Shown one piece after another: positions 17,226 to 25,966 of a stretch of DNA of 57,286 bases; within the stretch, counting starts at the first letter, position 1, and each line of letters starts with the position of its first letter. Below the pieces are notes generated by a model. It was given only the letters and a program-made list of their open reading frames with translations, searched no databases and was not told where the DNA came from. The stretch is from assembly GCA_016192435.1 (NCBI GenBank), contig JACPUD010000115.1, positions 1 to 57,286 on the forward strand, written 5' to 3'. Source of the DNA: Rhodocyclales bacterium (GTDB lineage Bacteria > Pseudomonadota > Gammaproteobacteria > Burkholderiales > Rhodocyclaceae). The position numbers were made by a program, and so were the translations under genes.

Positions 17226-18011
17226 TTATCCGGCCGCCGCGCGCAGCAGCATTGCCAGCGCCTCGAAGCCGCGGTTGAACACGCCTTCCATGGCGGCCCC
17301 CAGATAGGGCAGCGACAGCATCAGGACGAAGAAGCCCAGTGCCAGGGTCACCGGAAAACCGACCGCGAACAGGTTCAGTGTCGGCGCGACGCGCGCCAGC
17401 ACTCCCAGCGCAATATTGGTCACCAGCAGCGCCGTGATCAGCGGCAATGCCAGCAGCACCCCCAGGCTGAACATCATCGCCGCCGAATTCAGCAGCGACG
17501 ACAGCGCCGCGGCATGGAAAGGCGTCAGGCTGACCGGCAGCAGGGTGAAGCTTTCGGCGAGCACGCTGAGCAGCAGCAGATGGCCGTTCATGGCGAGAAA
17601 GATCATGGCCGTCAGGAAGCCGAGAAACTGGGTCATTACCGGCGTCAGGCCGCTGCTGCTGGGATCGAAAAACGTGGCGAAGGAAAGGCCCATCTGCAGC
17701 CCGATCAGCTCTCCGGTGACGTCCAGGGCCGCCATCGCGATGCGCAGGGCAAAGCCCATCATGACGCCGATCAGCAACTGTTCTGCGATCACCAGCAGGC
17801 CCAGCCACGATCCGGGGGCCAGCGGCGGGGGCGGCGGCAGCGCCGGCGACAGGGCCAGGGTGATGGACAGGCCCATGACCAGCCGCACGCGCATCGGCAG
17901 CGCCGCATTGTTGAACACCGGTGCGGCGGCCAGCAGGCCGAGTATCCGGGTCAGGGGAAAGACGAACAAGCTGAGCCAGGCATCGAGCTGTGCCGAGCTG
18001 AGGGTAATCAC
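17226..18011 (-). CDS. fliR: Flagellar export gate protein FliR
   Basis: This 261-residue integral membrane protein of the type III export gate has about six hydrophobic segments. LGLQ-type signatures appear as GELIGLQMGLSFATFFDPSS, and MTQFLGFLTAMIFLAMNGHL is typical. I place the start at GTG 18011 ([20 protein letters not shown]), which overlaps the fliQ stop by one base; a longer frame to 18080 would run through fliQ. It is the last gene of the fli block and converges with the flg operon across 12 bases. Confidence 0.94.
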   Translation of the reverse strand: MITLSSAQLDAWLSLFVFPLTRILGLLAAAPVFNNAALPMRVRLVMGLSITLALSPALPPPPPLAPGSWLGLLVIAEQLLIGVMMGFALRIAMAALDVTGELIGLQMGLSFATFFDPSSSGLTPVMTQFLGFLTAMIFLAMNGHLLLLSVLAESFTLLPVSLTPFHAAALSSLLNSAAMMFSLGVLLALPLITALLVTNIALGVLARVAPTLNLFAVGFPVTLALGFFVLMLSLPYLGAAMEGVFNRGFEALAMLLRAAAG

Positions 18012-18280
18012 TAGCCTATGAGTCCCGGAATCGATTCGTAGAGGCGGCGCATGTAGTCGGTCAACATGGTCAGCATCCACGGTCCGGCCAGGATCAGCGT
18101 GACAAAAATGGCCAGAAGTTTCGGCACGAAAGAGAGCGTGGCTTCGTTGATTTGGGTCGCCGCCTGGAAAATGCTGATGATGAGTCCGGTCACCAGGGCG
18201 GCGGCGAACAGGGGTGCCGAAATCAGCAGGGTCAATTCGACCGCGCTGCGCCCGATTTCGATCACGGTGGTCGGAGTCAT
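18011..18280 (-). CDS. fliQ: Flagellar export gate protein FliQ
   Basis: This 89-residue protein has two membrane helices: [20 protein letters not shown] and [20 protein letters not shown]. Between them is the conserved [17 protein letters not shown] loop. The size and sequence are textbook FliQ. It packs with FliP and FliR in the export gate. Its start overlaps the fliP stop by four bases (ATGA) and its stop overlaps the fliR start by one base. Confidence 0.96.
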   Translation of the reverse strand: MTPTTVIEIGRSAVELTLLISAPLFAAALVTGLIISIFQAATQINEATLSFVPKLLAIFVTLILAGPWMLTMLTDYMRRLYESIPGLIG

Positions 18281-19014
18281 GCGCCGAAACTCAGGACCAG
18301 CGAACCGATCAGCAGGTTCCAGCCATCGACCAGCACGAACAGCATGACCTTGAAGGGCAGGGCGACGATCACCGGCGACATCATCATCATGCCCATGGAC
18401 ATCAGGACCGAGGCCACGATCATGTCGATGATCAGGAAGGGAATGAATATGATGAAACCGATCTGGAAGGCGGTCTTGAGCTCCGAGGTGACGAAGGCGG
18501 GAATCAGCACGCGCATCGGGATGTCGTCGGCGCTTGCCGGCACCGGCTGTTTCGCGATCTTGGTGAAGGTGGCGAGATCGGCGTCGCGCACCTGCTTCAG
18601 CATGAAGGCGCGCAGCGGTACCGCGCCTTTTTCGAGGGCCTGCTGAAAGCTGATCTTGTTTTCCGACAGCGGCAGATAAGCCTCGGCGTATATGCGATCG
18701 CCGACCGGAGCCATGATGAAGAACGTCAGGAACAGCGCGAGCCCGACCAGCACCTGATTCGGCGGCGAGGTCTGTGTTCCCATCGCATGGCGCAGCAGGG
18801 AAAAGACGATGATGATGCGGGTGAAGCTGGTCATCATGAGCACCAGCGCCGGTAGAAAGCTGAGGCTGGTAAGCAGCAGCAGGGTCTGGATCGAGAGCGA
18901 CCACTGCACGCCGCCGCCCGCAGCCGGGGTGCTGGTGACCGCCGGCAAGGCCTGGGCCAGGGCCAGTGCGGGCGACAGCAGCGCAGCGGCGAGAAGGAGC
19001 AGGCGGCAGTACAT
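18277..19014 (-). CDS. fliP: Flagellar export gate protein FliP
   Basis: This 245-residue protein has a cleavable signal ([17 protein letters not shown]) and FliP signatures [20 protein letters not shown] and [18 protein letters not shown]. The C-terminus has [20 protein letters not shown] and [13 protein letters not shown] 19014 begins right before the signal peptide; the open frame upstream lies inside fliO. It forms the core of the export gate and is expressed with fliO and fliQ. Confidence 0.96.
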   Translation of the reverse strand: MYCRLLLLAAALLSPALALAQALPAVTSTPAAGGGVQWSLSIQTLLLLTSLSFLPALVLMMTSFTRIIIVFSLLRHAMGTQTSPPNQVLVGLALFLTFFIMAPVGDRIYAEAYLPLSENKISFQQALEKGAVPLRAFMLKQVRDADLATFTKIAKQPVPASADDIPMRVLIPAFVTSELKTAFQIGFIIFIPFLIIDMIVASVLMSMGMMMMSPVIVALPFKVMLFVLVDGWNLLIGSLVLSFGA

Positions 19015-19016
19015 GG

Positions 19017-19421
19017 TCAGGGCTTGCGCATCAGGCCTTGCAGCCAGCCCGGCATCGCCGTGGCCGAGGCGGGCGGCGTGGCGAGCGGCTGGCGGGGGAT
19101 TTCCGCGAGGGCGGTGACGCGACCCGGAGCAACGCCGAGCACCAGCCAGGTGCTGCCGACTTCGACGATCACCACACGCTCGCGTCCGCCTACCGCCGTG
19201 GCGGCGACCACCCGCATCAGGCCGGCCGCCGATCCGCGCTGTAGCGTCAGCTTCTTCAGCAGCCAGAGGCTGCCGACCAGCAATGCCAGGATACCCGCCA
19301 CGCCGAGCAGCATCTGCGGCAGGCCGCTGCCGCTTACCGACGGCAGTGGCGGCGCCGCTTGCGCCAAGGCTTCGGCGGCGATCAGGAACAGCGTGATGGT
19401 AAAAACGAGAAATTTGCGCAT
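19017..19421 (-). CDS. fliO: Flagellar export assembly protein FliO
   Basis: This 134-residue protein has an N-terminal signal-like helix ([19 protein letters not shown]) and one main membrane helix ([20 protein letters not shown]). A small cytoplasmic domain follows ([20 protein letters not shown]), which is the FliO fold. FliO helps stabilise FliP during gate assembly. The start at ATG 19421 is preferred over an in-frame GTG two codons earlier. It lies 2 bases before fliP. Confidence 0.9.
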   Translation of the reverse strand: MRKFLVFTITLFLIAAEALAQAAPPLPSVSGSGLPQMLLGVAGILALLVGSLWLLKKLTLQRGSAAGLMRVVAATAVGGRERVVIVEVGSTWLVLGVAPGRVTALAEIPRQPLATPPASATAMPGWLQGLMRKP

Positions 19422-19531
19422 GCACACCCGAAAACGCGAGGCCGCATCGTGGCGCGGCGAGGAGTGGATGCGAGGATAAGCCGGGCGTTTCCCGAAGAAG
19501 GGGAAAAGGAAAGGGGCGAAGCGCCGACTTA

Positions 19532-19960
19532 TCAGCGGTTCAGCTTGCGGATGCGTTCCTGCGGCGTGATGATGTCGGTCAGGCGGATGCCGAACTTGTC
19601 ATTGACCACGACAACCTCGCCCTGGGCGATCAGTGTGCCGTTGATCAATACGTCCATCGGTTCGCCGGCCAGGCCCTCGAGTTCGACCACCGAGCCATGG
19701 GCCAATTGCAGCAGATTGCGGATCGATATCTTGGTCCGCCCCAGTTCCACGGTCAGCGCCACCGGAATGTCCATGATCATGTCGAAACCCCGCGGTGCCT
19801 GGGGGCTGCCGCCGGTTTCGGAAAACTGTTCGAAAATCTGCGCCGGCTGGATGGTCGGGGCGGGCTGGGCGGCGGCGGCGCCCTGCTCATTCATGGCACT
19901 GGCCCAGTCATCGTCCGAGATCTGCTGATCGGCGCCGGCCGACGCGGTAGTTTGATTCAT
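19532..19960 (-). CDS. fliN: Flagellar motor switch protein FliN
   Basis: This 142-residue C-ring protein has an acidic, Ala/Gln-rich N-terminus. A SpoA-type C-terminal domain follows ([60 protein letters not shown]). AGGAG lies 8 bases before ATG 19960, which settles the start over the longer frame to 19993. FliN binds FliM and FliH and takes part in torque generation and CheY-dependent switching. A 110-base spacer separates it from fliO. Confidence 0.95.
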   Translation of the reverse strand: MNQTTASAGADQQISDDDWASAMNEQGAAAAQPAPTIQPAQIFEQFSETGGSPQAPRGFDMIMDIPVALTVELGRTKISIRNLLQLAHGSVVELEGLAGEPMDVLINGTLIAQGEVVVVNDKFGIRLTDIITPQERIRKLNR

Positions 19961-20008
19961 TTCAGGCTCCTGATGTCGTCGCGGCAATGACAATGCCGAG
20001 CATGATAA

Positions 20009-20986
20009 TCATGTTTGCTCTTCCGCGAGGAAACGTCCGACTTTCAGGGCGTACTGACCGTTCTGGATGCCATAGCGGGATTCGATCAAAGGCACGCCAT
20101 CGACCGTGGCCCGGATCGTATCGTCGATCGTCAGCGGAATCACGTCGCCAACTTTCATGTTGATGATTTCGCCGAGCTTGACTGTCGTGTGCCCGAGATT
20201 GGCCACCAGTTCGACTTCGGCCGCCTGCAATTGCCGGGTGAGCATGCTGGTCCAGCGATTGTCCGACGAAGTCTGCTCGCTGTGCATCGTGCTGTGGAGC
20301 ACATCGCGGATCGGTTCGACCATCGAATAGGGCAGGCAGATGTGCAGTTCCGAGCTGTTGCCGGCAAATTCGAGATTGAAGGTGATGGAGATCACGACTT
20401 CCGACGGCGTCGCGATGTTGGCGAACTGGGTGTTCATTTCCGAGCGCACGAACTCGAAGGTCAAGGGAAACACCGGTTGCCAGGCCTTCTGGTATTCGGC
20501 GAAAACCACGCCGAGCAAGCCCTGGATGATGCGCTGCTCGGTCGGCGTGAAATCGCGTCCCTCGATGCGGGTATGGAAGCGTCCGTCGCCGCCGAACATG
20601 TTGTCCACGACGAGAAATACCAGGTTCGGATCGAGCACGATCAGGCCGGTGCCGCGCAAGGGCTTGGCCTGGATCAGGTTGAGGTTGGTCGGCACCACCA
20701 GGTTGCGGATGAACTCGCTGTACTTCTGCACCTTGATCGGGGCCACGGACACCTCGACGCCCTTGTGCATGTAGTTGAACAGGCCGATGCGCAGATAGCG
20801 GGCGAAGCGCTCGTTGATGAGCTCCATCGTCGGCATGCGCCCGCGCACGATGCGCTCCTGGCGTCCCAGGTCGTAAGGGCGGACGCCGCCGACTTCTTCT
20901 ATTTCGGCGGGTGCCTCGTCTGTTTCGCCGGCCACTCCCTTGAGCAGGGCGTCAACTTCTTCCTGGGAGAGAAAATCCTGGGCCAT
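20009..20986 (-). CDS. fliM: Flagellar motor switch protein FliM
   Basis: This 325-residue C-ring protein starts MAQDFLSQEEVDALLKG, the conserved CheY-phosphate-binding segment. The middle domain has RPYDLGRQERIVRGRMPTME and GDGRFHTRIEGRDFTPTEQR. A SpoA-type C-terminal domain follows (LGHTTVKLGEIINMKVGDVI, PLIESRYGIQNGQYALKV). It links FliG to FliN and receives the switching signal from CheY-type proteins such as the one at the window start. Confidence 0.97.
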   Translation of the reverse strand: MAQDFLSQEEVDALLKGVAGETDEAPAEIEEVGGVRPYDLGRQERIVRGRMPTMELINERFARYLRIGLFNYMHKGVEVSVAPIKVQKYSEFIRNLVVPTNLNLIQAKPLRGTGLIVLDPNLVFLVVDNMFGGDGRFHTRIEGRDFTPTEQRIIQGLLGVVFAEYQKAWQPVFPLTFEFVRSEMNTQFANIATPSEVVISITFNLEFAGNSSELHICLPYSMVEPIRDVLHSTMHSEQTSSDNRWTSMLTRQLQAAEVELVANLGHTTVKLGEIINMKVGDVIPLTIDDTIRATVDGVPLIESRYGIQNGQYALKVGRFLAEEQT

Positions 20987-21015
20987 GGGCTTCAGCGTCC
21001 CGCAAGGACGGGGAA

Positions 21016-21597
21016 TTACTGGATGATGAAGCTTGAGAATAGCACGGATTGCACCGGGGCACCGGGGTCTGCGGCCTCTGCGGACGCCGCATCGGTGCCG
21101 GATTTCGGGGTTTCCGGAGGACCGACGATGACCAGGTTCGCGACGTCCCGCAACTCGTTGGCGAGGCGCTGCACGCCGGCAGAGCTGTTGAGTTCGGAGG
21201 CTTTCTTGCTCATCAAGGTCAGGGTAATGCGATGCTTCAGTTCGGGCTCGTATTGCTTCATCAATTCCTGCCCCTGCTGATCGTTCAGCCTCATTTGCAC
21301 CTCGGCCTGTACGTAGGCGTCCTGCAACTCGGTTTGCAGCTTGACGGTGAACGCCTTGTCGAATTTATAGAAGACGGGCGGGGTGTGGTCGGCCTTCTTC
21401 TTTGGCGCTTCGCGTTTTTCGACCTCGGCGCCGTTCTCGCTTTCCGCCGAGGCCGGCTTCTTCAGCAGGAAGAACGCGATGCCCCCCCCCAGCGCCAGGC
21501 ACACCACGCCGATGAGGCCGAACAACAGCCATTTGCCCCGGTTCTTTTTGGGCGGGGCTTCGACGGCGTCGGCTTCAGTTTTTTTTGCATCTGGCAT
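21016..21597 (-). CDS. fliL: Flagellar basal-body-associated protein FliL
   Basis: This 193-residue single-pass inner-membrane protein has a short basic cytoplasmic N-terminus, a membrane helix near residues 23-45 (WLLFGLIGVVCLALGGGIAF) and a periplasmic FliL domain. The domain contains YKFDKAFTVKLQTELQDAYV and PELKHRITLTLMSKKASELN. FliL associates with stators and supports torque. It lies 29 bases upstream of fliM. Confidence 0.93.
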   Translation of the reverse strand: MPDAKKTEADAVEAPPKKNRGKWLLFGLIGVVCLALGGGIAFFLLKKPASAESENGAEVEKREAPKKKADHTPPVFYKFDKAFTVKLQTELQDAYVQAEVQMRLNDQQGQELMKQYEPELKHRITLTLMSKKASELNSSAGVQRLANELRDVANLVIVGPPETPKSGTDAASAEAADPGAPVQSVLFSSFIIQ

Positions 21598-21721
21598 TTA
21601 TGTTCTCCACGGTTTTTCTTTGGTCTTTCGCCATGCGTCGGGCGCATCGGCCGCAGACGTCATTCTACGGTGGACTGCAGGCCATGCCGGCGTGCACGCG
21701 CCGCCCAGGTGCGTTTCCGGT

Positions 21722-22948
21722 CTAGGCGAACAGGTCCACCATGCCGCGGCCGTTGCCGCTGCGCCATGTCGGGGCGATTTCGATTTCGGCGCCGGGCAGG
21801 GTGGCAAGCTGCGCATTGCCGCGATCGGCCGGCCGATCTTGCTGCCCCGGATGCATGGACTTGGAATCGTGACGCGAATCGGCGCCGACATGGGTATGCG
21901 CCAGCGTGATGCCGGCATCGGCGAGCACTTCGCGCAAGCGCACCATCGAGTTCTCCAGGGTTTCGCGCACGGCGGCGTGGGGCGAGGCGAAACTGGCGCT
22001 GAGCTGGTCGCCCTCGAAGCGCATGGTGACTTCGATGCGGCCGAGCTGGGGCGGGTTCAGCACCAGATCCGCCTGCTGACGGCTGGTGCCGGCCATCCAG
22101 GTCAATTTCTGGCCTACCTCGTCCTGCCAGCCGGCGCGACCGAAATGGGTAGCCACCGGCAGATCCGGAATGCGCGCGGTCGATGTCCGGGCGTCGCTGG
22201 CCTGAACGCCGAACCCGGCGGGATTGTTGGCGACGCGTTCGATCACGGCGCGGAAGTCGCCCGGCTCATGTTCCAGGCTTGCCGTACGAGCGCCGGTTCG
22301 ATCCGGCTCGGCAGTAATTGCCGCGTCAACGGCAAGCTTGTCCGGGCGCCGCACGTTGTCCGCGGCAGGTATGGCCGCGCCACGGCCCGCCTGCGGCTGT
22401 CCCTTGCGTGCATCGCGCGTGTCGGCGACGACGGGCAGGCCGGGTGCCGACAAAGTTGGCGCTGACGCCACGGCGCGGGCCGTCTCGCCTGCGATCATCG
22501 GCGCGGCCGGCAGCACGCTGGCGGCCACGACGAGCGGCAGCGCCGCGGGCTCAGGCTGCGGGGCGGCCGGCAGCGCCGGCTCGGCTTCGGCGTCGACATC
22601 GGCCAACGCGGCAACTGTCGCTGCCAGCGCGGGTTCCGCGGCGACGCCAAGTGGTGCATCCGGTGCCGGCAGAGGGAACAGGCTGGCGGCCACGGGTGCG
22701 GCCGCGGCCGCGGGGTCTGCGGTCGTTGATGCGGCTGCCGTGTCCGGCAAAGGCAGTTGCTCGGCCAGCGTCTTGCCGGTGCGAGTCACCGTCTTGCTAC
22801 CCAGCGACTTCAGCACGTCGGCAAACGTGGCGGGAGTTCCCGCCGGGGTTTCCGCGCTGTTGAATTCCCCGCCGCGCGATCCGTCGCCGCGCCCCACAGC
22901 CTGGGTCGAGGGGGTGGTAGAGGGTATCGCCTTGAGTATGTCAGCCAT
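21722..22948 (-). CDS. fliK: Flagellar hook-length control protein FliK
   Basis: This 408-residue protein has a long Ala/Pro-rich, low-complexity N-terminal two-thirds and the conserved C-terminal hook-length domain. That domain shows LVLNPPQLGRIEVTMRFEGD, then SASFASPHAAVRETLENSMV and LREVLADAGITLAHTHVGAD. FliK measures hook length and triggers the switch to filament export. It has its own putative sigma-54 promoter. A copy of the dispersed repeat sits in the low-complexity part and reads AVASAPTL. Confidence 0.93.
   Translation of the reverse strand: MADILKAIPSTTPSTQAVGRGDGSRGGEFNSAETPAGTPATFADVLKSLGSKTVTRTGKTLAEQLPLPDTAAASTTADPAAAAAPVAASLFPLPAPDAPLGVAAEPALAATVAALADVDAEAEPALPAAPQPEPAALPLVVAASVLPAAPMIAGETARAVASAPTLSAPGLPVVADTRDARKGQPQAGRGAAIPAADNVRRPDKLAVDAAITAEPDRTGARTASLEHEPGDFRAVIERVANNPAGFGVQASDARTSTARIPDLPVATHFGRAGWQDEVGQKLTWMAGTSRQQADLVLNPPQLGRIEVTMRFEGDQLSASFASPHAAVRETLENSMVRLREVLADAGITLAHTHVGADSRHDSKSMHPGQQDRPADRGNAQLATLPGAEIEIAPTWRSGNGRGMVDLFA
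22451..22477 (+). repeat. Dispersed short repeat, copy 4 (inside fliK)
   Basis: AAGTTGGCGCTGACG then CCACGGCG, antisense to fliK. The fliK reading is AVASAPTL, the same frame as in chrA and hypE. Confidence 0.6.
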
Positions 22949-22986
22949 TGCATTTCCTTCCGGAGTGGAGCGTCACGCAAGGGTTA

Positions 22987-23002
22987 TGCAAGGCCTATGC
23001 CA
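22987..23002 (-). promoter_or_regulatory. Sigma-54 promoter for fliK
   Basis: The minus strand reads TGGCATAGGCCTTGCA, matching TGGC-N7-TTGC exactly with the correct 10-base GG-GC spacing. It lies about 39 bases upstream of the fliK ATG. It is part of a perfect palindrome, GGCCTATG-C-CATAGGCC, at 22992-23008, which could in addition bind a regulator. Confidence 0.7.
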
Positions 23003-23018
23003 TAGGCCGGCGACGAGT

Positions 23019-23507
23019 CTAGACGGCTGGAATTGCCGTGGAAAACAGCTGAAAAAGATTCTGTCCCGTGCCGTTTTCGGCATGGCGGCGGGCGCCATGT
23101 TCGTCGCTGGTTTTTTGTTCGCCGCGCGCCTCCTGACCGGCGGCGCGGGCGCGATGCCGGTCGGCAAGCGTGTTGAAAGCACGGACCTTTCCATGCTTGC
23201 CCATCCAGTCCTGTTGTCCGGCCAGGGTCCGTTGCCGGGTTGCCTCCACCGACTGGGCCGCGGGGACGATCGCGTCGTCGATGCGTGCCAGGAAGCGGCT
23301 GTAATTGCTCCATTCGCTCTGGCCTATGCCGCTTGCGGCGGCGGCCATGAAGCGCGCGTGATATTCCTCGCGGTATTGCAATAGCAGCGCCAGGCGTTTG
23401 GTGGCTTCCTGTTCGCCGGCAATCAGTTCGCCCAGCTCGCGCGCGGCCTGGTCAAGGCGCATCTGCGAAAGATCGAGGAGAGGCTGCAGGGGGAAGACGG
23501 GAGGCAT
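23019..23507 (-). CDS. fliJ: Flagellar export chaperone FliJ
   Basis: This 162-residue, highly helical, charged protein starts MPPVFPLQPLLDLSQMRLDQ, with AARELGELIAGEQEATKRLA following, the FliJ coiled-coil pattern. It is the central stalk of the FliI ATPase ring and recycles export chaperones. It lies 27 bases downstream of fliI. The extreme C-terminus (NLFQLFSTAIPAV) departs from the charged pattern and overlaps the spacer holding the fliK promoter. Confidence 0.88.
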   Translation of the reverse strand: MPPVFPLQPLLDLSQMRLDQAARELGELIAGEQEATKRLALLLQYREEYHARFMAAAASGIGQSEWSNYSRFLARIDDAIVPAAQSVEATRQRTLAGQQDWMGKHGKVRAFNTLADRHRARAAGQEARGEQKTSDEHGARRHAENGTGQNLFQLFSTAIPAV

Positions 23508-23534
23508 GATAGTGGTCGCTCAGTGAAATGGAAT

Positions 23535-24926
23535 TCAGGAGGCAAACAGTTCGGCCAGCCGCAGCCGCGAACTTTGGCTGTCGGCGCGTTCGTTGATGGA
23601 TTGCTGAAGAAATGCTTCCAGCCGCGGATACAGCGCGATCGCCCGGTCCAGCAGGGCGTCCGCGCCGGGCGCGTAGGCACCGACGGCAATCAGGTCGCGG
23701 CCGCGTTGGTAGCGCGAATACAGCTGCTTGAACTGGCGCGCGAGTTCGATCTGTTCCGGCGCGATGATCTGGTTCATCACGCGCGAAATCGATTGTTCGA
23801 TGTCGATGGCCGGATAGTGGCCGGCATCGGCCAGTTGGCGGCTGAGCACGATGTGCCCGTCTAGAATGGCCCGTGCCGAGTCGGCAATCGGATCCTGTGG
23901 ATCGTCGCCTTCGGTGAGCACGGTGTAGAAGGCCGTGATCGAGCCGCCGCCGACCGGACCGTTGCCGGCGCGTTCGACCAGTTGCGGCAGCCGCGCAAAT
24001 ACCGAAGGAGGGTAGCCGCGCGTGACCGGCGGCTCGCCGACGGCCAGGGCGATTTCGCGCTGGGCCATGGCATAGCGCGTCAATGAGTCCATGATCAGCA
24101 GGACGTGGCGGCCTTCGTCGCGGAAGCTCTCGGCGATCGCCGTCGCGTAGGCGGCACCCTGCAGACGCAGAAGCGGGCTGACGTCGGCCGGCGCGGCGAC
24201 CACGACGGAGCGCGCGCGGCCATCCTGGCCGAGGTTCTGTTCGAGAAACTCCTGTACTTCGCGGCCGCGTTCGCCGATCAGGCCGACCACGATGCGATCG
24301 GCTTCGGTGTAGCGCGCCATCATGCCCAGCAGCACGCTCTTGCCGACGCCGGAACCGGAGAACAGGCCGAGACGCTGGCCGCGACCGACGGTGAGCAGGC
24401 CGTTGATGGCGCGGATGCCGACGTCCATGCTGTGGCGTATGGGTTCGCGCTGCAGCGGATTGAGCGGGCGGCTGGCCAGCGAGTGGCGCCGGGCAGTGGC
24501 CAACGGTCCGAGATCGTCGAGCGGTCGGCCGTTGCCATCCACCACCCGTCCCAGCAGCTCATCGCCGACCGGCAGGTGTTTGGTGCGATCCTGTACGCGA
24601 CGCATCGCCGTCGGTCGCTGGCCGAGCACCGGTGCCGCGCTGGGCGGTTCCTGGGGCAGCACCAGGGCTCCCGGTGCCAGTCCGTAGACATCCTCGGCCG
24701 GCATCATGAACAGGCGATCGCCGGCGAAACCGACGACTTCGGCTTCGACCGTGCCTGCGTTGGGCATCTCGATGCGTACCACGGCACCCAGGGGCAGTTT
24801 CAAGCCCGTGGCCTCCATCACCAGGCCGTTGATGCGGGTCAGCCTGCCGCCGATCTGGTGGGCCTGCGCGCCGGCGACCTGCACCCGGCATTGATCAAGA
24901 TATTGCGTCAGGCCCTGCGTGTTCAT
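23535..24926 (-). CDS. fliI: Flagellum-specific export ATPase FliI
   Basis: This is a 463-residue F1-type ATPase. The Walker A motif is [11 protein letters not shown] at residues 187-197. Family signatures include [40 protein letters not shown] and [20 protein letters not shown]. The N-terminal beta-barrel domain covers about residues 25-90. It energises export of rod, hook and filament proteins with FliH and FliJ. Its ATG overlaps the fliH stop (ATGA). Confidence 0.97.
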   Translation of the reverse strand: MNTQGLTQYLDQCRVQVAGAQAHQIGGRLTRINGLVMEATGLKLPLGAVVRIEMPNAGTVEAEVVGFAGDRLFMMPAEDVYGLAPGALVLPQEPPSAAPVLGQRPTAMRRVQDRTKHLPVGDELLGRVVDGNGRPLDDLGPLATARRHSLASRPLNPLQREPIRHSMDVGIRAINGLLTVGRGQRLGLFSGSGVGKSVLLGMMARYTEADRIVVGLIGERGREVQEFLEQNLGQDGRARSVVVAAPADVSPLLRLQGAAYATAIAESFRDEGRHVLLIMDSLTRYAMAQREIALAVGEPPVTRGYPPSVFARLPQLVERAGNGPVGGGSITAFYTVLTEGDDPQDPIADSARAILDGHIVLSRQLADAGHYPAIDIEQSISRVMNQIIAPEQIELARQFKQLYSRYQRGRDLIAVGAYAPGADALLDRAIALYPRLEAFLQQSINERADSQSSRLRLAELFAS

Positions 24927-25624
24927 GCTTGCTCCGTGTCGTCTGCGACGAGCCAGGGCGTGTGTTGGTCGAGTGCGCCAATCACCCGTTGCCAGCGCGT
25001 GGCGAGGCGGGCATCGAGGTGTGTGCCCCCCGTTTCAATTACGACATCGCCGCGTCCAAGTTGAGGATCTTCCTGGATGCGATGGCCGGCGCGCCCCAAC
25101 TGCTCGCCGGCCTGGCTGCGCACCAGCGCGGCGTCTTCGGCATTGAGGTGTATGGTTCCGTGCTGCGCGGGCAGATGGGTCAAGGCTTCGCGAATCACCT
25201 CGAGCACGATTTGGGGCCGCACTTCGACGGTCTGGTGGATCACGCGGCGCGACACTTCGATGGCCAGCGCCAGGATTTCGTTGGCGGTGGCGCGCTCGAG
25301 GTCGGCAACGCCTTCGTCGAAGCGGGAGATCGCTCGCGCCAGCTGCATGGCCAGGATGCGTCCGTCGGCTTCGGCCATTTCGCGGCCGGCTTTGAGGCCG
25401 TCGATGCGGCCCGAGTCGAAGCCGATTTTGTAGCCTTCCTGACGGGCAGCTTCGCGCAGGGCGGCTGCTTCCTGGTGGCCGAAAACCTGTCCGGCGGCGG
25501 ACTGGGCCGCCTTGGCGGAAGTCCTGGCGCCGCTTCCGGTACTGCCGCCGGCATCGCTGAAATTGGTCAGCGCCAGTGGCTTCCAGGTCGGTTCGGGAGC
25601 TTTTTTGGTTGGCGGAGAGAAAAT
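24923..25624 (-). CDS. fliH: Flagellar export regulator FliH, with no standard start codon
   Basis: The region with clear FliH similarity includes [38 protein letters not shown] and GGDVV-like [20 protein letters not shown]. The frame stays open upstream to 25687 and encodes a plausible FliH N-terminus: a Pro-rich segment, [11 protein letters not shown] (a Trp-containing site like the FlhA-binding end of FliH), then the [20 protein letters not shown] glycine-spaced helix. The first ATG, at 25378, would remove all of this. No ATG, GTG or TTG occurs upstream of it in this frame. I propose ATT at 25624 (about 233 residues), with GGGA nine bases before it; CTG codons near 25575 are alternatives. 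FliH is the negative regulator and C-ring tether of FliI. Confidence 0.7.
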   Translation of the reverse strand: MFSPPTKKAPEPTWKPLALTNFSDAGGSTGSGARTSAKAAQSAAGQVFGHQEAAALREAARQEGYKIGFDSGRIDGLKAGREMAEADGRILAMQLARAISRFDEGVADLERATANEILALAIEVSRRVIHQTVEVRPQIVLEVIREALTHLPAQHGTIHLNAEDAALVRSQAGEQLGRAGHRIQEDPQLGRGDVVIETGGTHLDARLATRWQRVIGALDQHTPWLVADDTEQA

Positions 25625-25966
25625 TTTATTTTGTCCCGGAACGTTGCAGATGGTTGGCGCGATCTGTCTTGGCTGCGATGGATAATCTCAAAAAGGCCGC
25701 CGCGTGTTTATCCGTGAATTACGCGGCAAACTGCGGTATCTACGTAGGCGTTTAGTAATAGATCGGGGCCCGCATTCCCGAACGCGGGGAAATGCGGCGT
25801 GCGTAATGGGACGCCGGCCGCGCGCCAAGGCCGGAGCGCGCGGACCTGCGCCGCCGCACGGGAGCGGCCAGGCGGGTTTCTTCAGGGTGCTGGAAACCGG
25901 CCGCAGGCCGGTGGGCAAGCTTTGCAGCCTGGGTGGGATTCGCCGGCGACCTGGCGGGTCGCGCGG
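25625..25966. other. Hairpin-rich spacer between fliH and the metallo-beta-lactamase gene
   Basis: No convincing gene lies here; the open frames present are short, Arg-rich and have no recognisable domain. Three inverted repeats stand out: CCGCATT with AAATGCGG (25770-25797, one-base bulge), CCGGCC with GGCCGG (25814-25834) and ACCGGCC-GCA-GGCCGGT (25896-25912). The part next to fliH is AT-rich and may hold its promoter; I found no good sigma-54 or sigma-28 match. The hairpins could stop or slow transcription coming from the upstream minus-strand genes. Confidence 0.45.
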
